Positions 56,748-64,000 of a DNA stretch of 64,000 nucleotides are shown one piece after another. The stretch is from Paramacrobiotus metropolitanus. Lineage: Eukaryota > Tardigrada > Eutardigrada > Parachela > Macrobiotidae. A program made the position numbers and the translations under genes. The stretch covers positions 2,046,001-2,110,000 of the forward strand of contig NW_026570221.1 of the NCBI RefSeq assembly GCF_019649055.1, in the 5' to 3' direction. The notes under the pieces were generated by a model that worked only from the letters and a program-made list of their open reading frames with translations, searched no databases and was not told the origin of the DNA. Every line of letters starts with the position of its first letter. The first letter of the stretch is position 1.

Positions 56748-59700
56748 ATGGGTGTTCTAGGATTATGGCAGCTGCTGCAGTCCACGGGCCGTCTCGTGCC
56801 ACTGGAATCACTGGAGAACAAGACGCTGGCCGTGGATGTCAGCATGTGGATGCACCAGGCTGTGCGGGGTGTACGGGATCGTCGCGGCATCGCCGTCACC
56901 GACGCCCATCTTCTGGTGCTCTTCAATCGCATCTGCAAACTCCTGCATTACCGCATTAAACCCGTCTTTGTCTTCGATGGGCCGGCGCCGGTGGTCAAGC
57001 AGCGCCTGCTGGAACGGCGACGAAATGCACGGGCCAGCGCGCAGTCTCGCGCGGAGAAACTGTCGCGGAAATGGCTGGAGAATGTCGTACAGCAGCAGGC
57101 GGTTAATGAGGCGCTGCGAACAAACGGGAAATCACCGGTGAAAGTGCGGAAGCCTAGTCCCAGTAAACCGCCTGGGAAGTCGCCACGACGGGGGCGGAAA
57201 AATGACGAAGAGGCGAACGAACTGATAGAGGTGAATGGAATTCTGCATTTTTTTCCTCGTTCTTTTTCTGTTAGGATAATAACGTTTAGTATTAAGTACA
57301 GTTCAGCTTCGTGATTAAGTTTTTTGTTCGGTATGTTATAAGGAAATTGTGTACTATGGAAGCAAATTCGATCCGTGCAGGATTAAGTAAATTTGTCATA
57401 ATTTTACCATTGAAATAATTATAAGAAGTAATTAGTAATCCGAAGAATTATGGATGTGTTAGTATTAGTAGTCAATTTGTTGTTGTTAATGACCCCCTCA
57501 AACCTAAATTAATTGCAGTTATAAAATAGTAATTAGGTGAATTTCCCAACGCATTTTATGGCAGTATTATACAGCCTGCAGGTCTACTTTTGATGATTTT
57601 GATTTGGAAAATGTAGCCAGTGTATTTTTATAGAATTTACTGGAAGCCGAGCAGGATCCGTCAAGTGATATGTACGCTTTACCTCCGATGCCCGATGAGG
57701 AGCCTTCTTCGGCTGACTTCGATACTAGCACGGACGAAGACAGCTCCAGTGATGAAGCCGATAATCTCCCCTCGACCGGTATCAATCCTGAGCGGTTTGA
57801 CATCGAATCGGAGGATTTCAAGGCACTGCCGCCGGAGATCCGCTACGAAATTCTCGTTGATCTGCAGGCGTCGCGTCGGCGTCCCTCCTGGAAGAATGCC
57901 AAGCAGCTGCCAGCGGAATCGGATAAATTCTCCAAGTTCCAAATTAATCGTTTGTTAACTCGCTGCCAGGTAAATTAAAGGAAATCATTACTCTAGTAAT
58001 TGAGTGGCGATGGATTATTGTATGGGATTACGCGTACAGTGCTTCTAAAGATGGCTTTTCCTGCCAGCAACGAAGTAAATCAGTCACACGTACATAGGTA
58101 TTGGATAGTATGTATGTATACGATAATACGAACATTTTGATCTTTGAACGTTCGGACTTCTGTTGAATTATAGCGACATATTTTTTTGAACTCTGTTTAT
58201 GTCCTTTTTTAGACAGCCTGTATTTATTATAATCTTTACTTACTTTATAGGTACAAGTTGAACTGGATAAGACTTCTCGTGAGTTAAACTCCCATCGTAC
58301 CGGCCAGATCTGTGATAAAATTGGAGACGGCTTGTCGGATGGAACTGCATGCAAAGTGATCGCACAGCGCATCGTGTCGGAGGATTCTGCGCATTATCTT
58401 CTGGTGAAACGACAGCCTTCCGCGACGATACAACGCTCTATCTCATCTGGATCGCAGAATTCTTCCGAAAGCTTTACTGTGGTGGATGAGAAAATGACCG
58501 AGGAGAGCAATAACGACATTTCGCTTCTTCCGGAAAGTGTGAGGAAAATTCTGGAGAAGAGCATTGTTCCGAAGGAAGCGCCCACGCTGCCTGATCTGTT
58601 TCTCGAAGAGATGGATGGGGATGAAGACGTTCAGATTACGGGGCAGTTTGGGTGGGTTTGAAATGTTTGTGAGAATCAGGGCAGTTATTACTTATTTTAT
58701 TAAGGGTCATTGCTATTACTGTGAGTGGAAAGTGGAAAACACAATCATTTGCAGTATCTATGCAGTCCAGCCGTTTGGCGGTATTATGAACTTAAATTCA
58801 TCCAGAAGTACGGTGATTATAATTAAATTTTATAAATTCTTGATTTTTTCCAGGCCGACAGAGAATACCGTCCGCGTGCATACCTTCGCCAACGAAAGAA
58901 CCGTAAACAAGAAGTCCAGATCGGTGGTTGTGTCTAAAATTGTTGCGCCTACGGAGATCACTGACGGTAAACAACCAATGGAAGTGATTGATATTGAAGC
59001 GGACTCAGCGGATGACATTGTTGTTATTGAGAGCGCTGACGATATTCCCAAGAAGAACATGCAGTCGGCAAAACCCATTTTACTGGACGACGATAAGCCG
59101 AAACTCTCTCCTCCGGTTACTGCCGAAATAAAGAAGAGCGAAAGTGAAAAACAGCGTTCTGATGCGCTCATTGCCAGCATAGCTTCCGATAATTCAGATT
59201 CTGATGGAGATTTCGTTGAAATTTCGCCTGTAAAGGAAACAGATCTGGGAAAATCCAGGTATATAATTCTTTAATTTTTCCAGTGTAATTTATTGCAGCA
59301 GTTTTTGAAACATTTTCTGTCGTGAAACTGACGCATCAAATATTTAGATGGATCGTTTGTTTAGTGAAATGGGCAGTGATTACATATAATGTAAAATGTT
59401 TTGGAATGTAACAAATATTACAATTTTTGCGTTTCCTGAATTAGGGAAATGGAGCCGAATCAGCCGATGACGGATGATCTCGTGCAGTATTACTCGCAAG
59501 CGGACTTCAGCGATTTTTTCGACTCTATCCCGCGTACACCGAGTCCACAACCGTCCACATCGCAGGCTATTCCCATATCTCCGGTTAACATCCCCAGTCC
59601 CAGTCAACTTGTGAAACAACCGCCGATCTTCCACAAAGAAGACGAGGATGCGGAAGCCGTCCATGCCTTCCTCTCGGTGCCGGAATTTGATCTGCGAAAA

Positions 59701-61420
59701 CCAGCAAAGTCAGTGGAAGTGGTGGATCTCGAGGATGATGCGCAATTTGACATGGCGGAGTTGTCGGTGGAAGAACTGCAGGGTTTACAGGAGCATTTAG
59801 CTAGCGAGGGAAACAGTTGCGTATGGAGCAGAAGAAAGAGGAACGGGTGGCGGCCAGTGTCACGGAGCAGCTGCGGCATGAATGCCAGGTAAATCCTAAA
59901 TCTCCGTATGGGTGTGACATTTTGAATTGTGGTTATTGCCGGTTTGGTTCTGAATGTTTATTGGTTTGTGTTGGTATGCATATCGTTTTTTAGGAGTTAC
60001 TGCGATTGTTTGGAATTCCTTATATTGTCAGTCCCGGAGAAGCTGAAGCGCAGTGTGCCTTTTTGGATACGACCAAACAGACGCACGGAACCATTACCGA
60101 CGACAGCGATGTGTTCTTGTTCGGCGGGCAGAAAGTGTACCGCAATATGTTCCATAAGCAGAAAAACGTGGAATATTATAATGCCGAGGATATTGAAAAA
60201 CAGCTGGGTATGAATATTAAAGCGATATTCGGGTGCAACTGTAAGGAAAGAAGTAGAGCAAATGGAATTTAATAACTCATAGAAGTATAGAAGTAGTGCT
60301 GATAATATACCTACTTCAGTAATTGAGAATGTAAGGTAATGCGCGTACATTTGCATGAACTGAGTTTCCTTCTGCTCATCTTGCGAGGTGATAAATTAGA
60401 ACATGAAATTTGCAGGCTTGGAACGTGAGAAGATTATTGCTTTGGCGTTACTGACCGGAAGTGATTACACGGAAGGTATCGAGGGCGTGGGAGCGGTGCG
60501 GGCGTTGGAGATTCTGGCTGAGTTTGGCGGCAAAGGATTGCAGAGTTTGAAGAGCTTCTCCAAGTGGGTCAAAGCGACCGCAGAACGGCGCAGCAATGGT
60601 GACATCCGTCCAGAAAATCGTCTGCGTGCGGCATTATGTCAACTACCGGTGCCCGAAAACTTCCCTGATAAGCTGGTGGTGGACGCGTATTTGCAGCCGG
60701 GTGTGGATGAATCCAAGGAGAAACTAAGCTGGAGCGCACCGGCGCTAGATTTACTGCGCGATTACACGCGACGGAAATTCGGATGGGGCAAACAGAAGGC
60801 AGACGACGTGCTGTTGCCGATTATTAAACGATTGAACACGCGGACGACACAGACGCATCTGGAGAGTTATTTCAAGGTAAATCTCAGTTCCATCAACTTT
60901 CCGTATATCAAAAAACCTTTGCGTACCACTTTGTGTATACGAGTATACTGTAAAAGAATCCAAATTTTCAGATTTTTTTGCAACCAAAATTTTTATGTTC
61001 ATAATGAACAGTTAATTTAAATTTGTCTTCACATTTTTTTGGTAAAAATCCAGTATTCCGTGTTAAGATGTTAACGTTTTCTTTATTAAGCAGGTGCAAC
61101 TGCGCAAGCCAGCCGAAAATCCAGTCAGTAAACGCGTCGGGAACGCTTTGAAAAAAATGAAGAGTTCGGAAGAGCTGAACATCGAAGTGACGCAGAAGAA
61201 CACTAAACCAAAGAAGGGAGAATCAGAATACTTTCCTGTATCCACCACTGAAAAGCGTCGAGGAAGGCCGAAGAAAACCGGAACCAAGGGAAAACGTCAA
61301 AGCGATGCTGGCGCGGAAAGCGACACGAATGAAGCATCCACCTCAACGACAACCAAAGCCTCCACAAATGTTAAACGACGGAAAACTAGCGCGAGTGCGT
61401 CCCGATCGAAAAAAGCCTGA
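56748..61420 (+). CDS. ERCC5: DNA repair endonuclease XPG/ERCC5 (Rad2 family), with an apparent one-base frameshift
   Basis: Exons 56748-57230, 57634-57969, 58251-58651, 58854-59258, 59445-59888, 59994-60207, 60416-60876 and 61094-61420 give about 1,023 aa; human XPG is 1,186. XPG makes the 3' cut in nucleotide excision repair. The N nuclease region starts [10 protein letters not shown] and holds [13 protein letters not shown] and [10 protein letters not shown] long acidic spacer follows. The I region has [20 protein letters not shown] and [11 protein letters not shown], then [12 protein letters not shown] (helix-hairpin-helix). A PCNA-box-like QTHLESYF precedes a basic nuclear-signal tail. 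Exon 5 is one base short of the expected phase. The frame reading [10 protein letters not shown] cannot reach [18 protein letters not shown] without one added base near 59810-59815. This may be a sequence error in an A run or a true lesion. Confidence 0.92.
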
Positions 61421-61900
61421 GTTTGGTTAGCCTGAATGCGTTTTTATTAACTTGTAAGAATAATTTATATGTTCTTGATTAATTTATTTAAATCTCTTTT
61501 TTCGTAGCGTTGAATGATGGTTTTACTGCAGTATGCGCTTGCATGCCTTTTATAATAATTTTATACACAAAACGAATGAGAATTCATATACAGAAACAGT
61601 AACTTAGGTGAGATCTTTGGTCCCACGATAATATCATCCCAAAAAAAAGGAAAAAATCCATCTCAATCTGAGCGATGAATATCACATACACCGAACGGAA
61701 AAAGCAACAAACGACGTGCAGGTAATCTCACGAAATCCATCACAACGGCAAAATCATGCTAATCTTCTAGGTCAAACAGAATAAACGAGATCGTAATGAG
61801 CAGGATATGGAATGGTGCGAAAACCGAATTTAACAGTAATACTTGCGAATTTCGAGGTACAGGGAATTCCAGGGTCGCGCAGTCCGACCCCTTTCCGTGA
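61421..61900. other. intergenic between convergent XPG and chromodomain copy 2
   Basis: 0.48 kb of AT-rich 3' flanks. No gene is recognised. Confidence 0.5.
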
Positions 61901-62314
61901 TTAATTCTCGTCATTCTCATCCTCAATATCCAGAATCTCCATGGAATGATTCTTCTCATCGATGACGATGCGCTTGTTCTGCTTCTGCAGGAACTCTTTG
62001 ACCAGGTGCCAGGAATCGAAGAGGCTCTCCGGATCCTCCCAGGTGGATTCCGCGACGGTGTAGCCTTCCCATTCCACCAGGAAGTACACAATGTACTTGC
62101 TGGGATCCTCCAGGGACATGCAGAATCGGTAGTCCAGAATGCCCTTCACATCGTAATGATCCGTGCCGTGAACGTTGCCCTTCTTCGGCAGGGGGAAGGG
62201 GCGGTGGGTTTGACGGGGTCGCTTGGCAGGTTCGCTGGCCGTGGCGGACCTGCTGCGTTTCTTTGGCTGTTTCGCGCCATGGGCGACTGCGGCGGGAGAG
62301 CTCACGGTGTCCAT
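61901..62314 (-). CDS. short chromodomain protein, copy 2
   Basis: A single-exon frame of 137 aa. A basic Lys/Arg/Pro/Ala-rich N-terminus of about 50 residues (KQPKKRSRSATASEPAKRP) precedes the chromodomain at about residues 49-105 (HYDVKGILDYRF, YFLVEWEGYTVAESTWEDPE), then FDSWHLVKEFLQKQNKRIVI and an acidic tail (DIEDENDEN). The stretch from GNVHGTDHY onward aligns without large gaps to copy 1 at 30888-31190. There is no chromoshadow domain. Probably nuclear; histone-mark preference cannot be read from the sequence. Confidence 0.88.
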   Translation of the reverse strand: MDTVSSPAAVAHGAKQPKKRSRSATASEPAKRPRQTHRPFPLPKKGNVHGTDHYDVKGILDYRFCMSLEDPSKYIVYFLVEWEGYTVAESTWEDPESLFDSWHLVKEFLQKQNKRIVIDEKNHSMEILDIEDENDEN

Positions 62315-63595
62315 GTTAGCGGGAGTACAAACGAAAAGTTAATGGCAAGAAAAGTAGTAACAGACAAGCAGTAAGAATCGGGTAAGAACAGTAGCAACAA
62401 AATGTTTAGTAAAATCGTGAGCTGATTTAAGTAAACAAGTTTTTTTAAGTTAAAAAACGCGCAGCTGGGCCTGCAAGAACGAAAGCCGTTCAGTTCCAAA
62501 ACAAGCCGGATGTGCTTCACAATGCCATTGGAACGGCTTGTGTTGGAAATGGATGAAAGAAGGGCTGGCAGCTAATTTATCGTCAGTTTACAATTTACAT
62601 TTATTTTCCCGTTTTTACTAGTATCGAAGAATATTTCGTTTTTAAGAAATTCAGTACTGTACTACAATAAAATCCAAAACTACGAAAAACGAAGTACGAA
62701 TTTACGAAACCGGAAACAAATTGATGAGCTGTGATACGAATACAAAATACTACAGTATATCCCGATGCAACAAACCCGGATCCCATGCATACGAGTACTG
62801 CGCATTAGGACTGCATCAGCACTCGACGTGCCAAGCAGACAACGTGATAGCAAAACGTCATGCACACTTAATTATAGCAATTAAAAATGTGTGCTGAACC
62901 GCGCGGTGGACAGTGGCACTGGAGAACAATGGATCCGGATGTGAAACTGTGAAATACTCGGTTCCGTCATAAAATACACTGTACTCGTATTTCACATCAT
63001 GATCAGTTCTTGGTAGTGCAGTTTAATTAAGCTAAAGTGTGATAATCTTAAGCAAAACGGTCTTATGTAAAATTAATACTATTTTGTGCTGCTGTACGAA
63101 TCTTTAATGGCGGTATCCGCAAGTACTTTAGGTAGGTACCTACTTAATGGCAATCGCGCCAAAATTACTTGTCACTTTATTTAAGTACTGCTAGATCGCA
63201 AAACTGCTATATGTACAGTACCCGTAATATACGTCGGCACTCTGCGCTTATACAATTAATTTGACCTTTACTAAATTTGTCAGGAGATGTCTGTGGGGAC
63301 GCTGAACCGTTAAACCTTACCGATGTGAGTTCTTTTGTAACTTGCGATTTTGTTTAGTTTTGTATCGCGATCTTTTAATTATGAATGCAACACTATATAG
63401 AGTAGTAAAGACTAATGGTAAGGAGTCTGCATTGCGGCTGTGATACTTATATTATATAGATCTGTAATATCATTACAGAAGCTTATACGTTCTTCGCTTC
63501 CCTTACGATGTACAATCGTATCATTAGTCCAGCAAGAGAGCTTGTATCTTCTGCCTCCTAATAAGATTTGCAAGATCCTAAATATTGCAGGACGA
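62315..63595. other. intergenic, no gene recognised
   Basis: 1.3 kb upstream of chromodomain copy 2. It presumably holds its promoter. A good acceptor at about 63590 (TATTGCAG) suggests that an intron of the last, partial gene lies here. Upstream exons were not found. Confidence 0.4.
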
Positions 63596-63748
63596 ATGGG
63601 AAGATTTGGAGCACCTGCAAGCCGAATGGCGCGTCTTCTGGCCATGTACGAAGAAATCATGAGGTCAAATGCCGCAAAATTAGCTGCTCGTCAGCTTGCG
63701 CGCACTACCCGCAATCCGAAGAAATTTTTGTGCTGCACGATTATGTAA
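63596..63748 (+). CDS. short basic protein or terminal exon with C-terminal CaaX box
   Basis: A 50-codon frame from ATG to TAA, preceded by a plausible acceptor at 63583-63590, so it may be a terminal exon. It is an amphipathic basic helix (MARLLAMYEEIMRSNAAKLA) followed by a basic TRNPKKF and the C-terminus LCCTIM, in which CTIM is a CaaX prenylation box (Met at X favours farnesyl) next to a second Cys open to palmitoylation. The C-terminal layout recalls small membrane-anchored signalling proteins such as G-gamma subunits, but the body does not clearly match. Another frame over the same bases is also open for a shorter distance. Confidence 0.35.
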   Translation: MGRFGAPASRMARLLAMYEEIMRSNAAKLAARQLARTTRNPKKFLCCTIM

Positions 63749-64000
63749 GATGGATCTGAGTGACCTCACCGATAGAGCAGCGAATTGCTACATTTCTTAA
63801 TTCTTGAGCTTCGTCTCCAACGCCTTGTTTCAAATTTGCTCGGGATATTAATGTTTGCCGTTAATAGATGTACCAAATCTTTAATTATGTAATTTGTCTG
63901 TGCTGTTTCTGTCGCTTTTTCCGCAAAACAGTTTGTTAATGCATTGGATCTGTGTTAATAAAATTATCCCTGAACCGCGTAATAATTTGCATCTTCAGAA
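63749..64000. other. window end, no gene recognised
   Basis: Non-coding flank after the CaaX frame. An AATAAA overlaps 63957-63962 and might be a polyadenylation signal. Confidence 0.4.

Noticed and set aside
1-64000. LTR elements, retroviral or Polinton-like genes, CRISPR arrays
   Set aside because: No long terminal direct repeats, reverse transcriptase, integrase, capsid-like frames or spaced repeat arrays were recognised.

Overview
This window is nuclear DNA of a small-genome invertebrate. It holds about twenty intron-bearing metazoan genes with short GT-AG introns, closely packed on both strands. There is a chitin-binding cuticle-type protein, an ELMO, a GLUT and an XPG, and no operons, rRNA or CRISPR. 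An ecdysozoan fits best, and my best guess is a tardigrade. That guess rests on gene style and compactness, not on a diagnostic marker.

Layout. 0-8 kb: the 3' part of a class A GPCR (+) and a secreted CBM14 protein (+) with a MITE-like element in its first intron. 8-14.5 kb: a remarkable six-exon minus-strand gene whose predicted 410-aa product joins a nuclear-receptor DNA-binding domain, a SMAD-type MH1 domain and a THAP zinc finger. It stands head to head with NDUFA12 (+) and is followed by glucosamine-6-phosphate N-acetyltransferase (-). 15-20 kb: ELMO (+). 20-26 kb: two tandem minus-strand paralogues encoding coiled-coil plus zinc-finger orphan proteins. 27-30 kb: a GLUT-type sugar transporter (-). 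31 kb: a short chromodomain protein (+). 32-35 kb: a C11orf54-type ester hydrolase (-) with a hAT MITE in an intron. 35-39 kb: HAT1 (+). 39-46 kb: a 1,091-aa extremely histidine-rich protein with a coiled-coil tail (+) and a 740-bp TIR element in its last intron. 48-50 kb: a NOL7/UTP16-like nucleolar protein (+). 50-53.5 kb: a CTR copper transporter (-) and EMC4 (-). 54-56 kb: mitochondrial ribosomal protein bL17m (+) and SmD3 (-). 56.7-61.4 kb: XPG/ERCC5 (+), with an apparent one-base frameshift in the sequence given. 62 kb: a second chromodomain paralogue (-). 63.6 kb: a short ORF with a C-terminal CaaX box.

Most genes are ordinary housekeeping or signalling genes, and neighbours share no obvious pathway. 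The exceptional item is the triple DNA-binding-domain gene at 9.8-11.8 kb. All twelve expected cysteines/histidines of its NR and MH1 fingers and all four THAP ligands are present, and splice phases agree across all six exons. Gene models were spliced by eye from splice signals, reading frame and family knowledge; no RNA or database evidence was available. No LTR element, retrovirus or Polinton was recognised.
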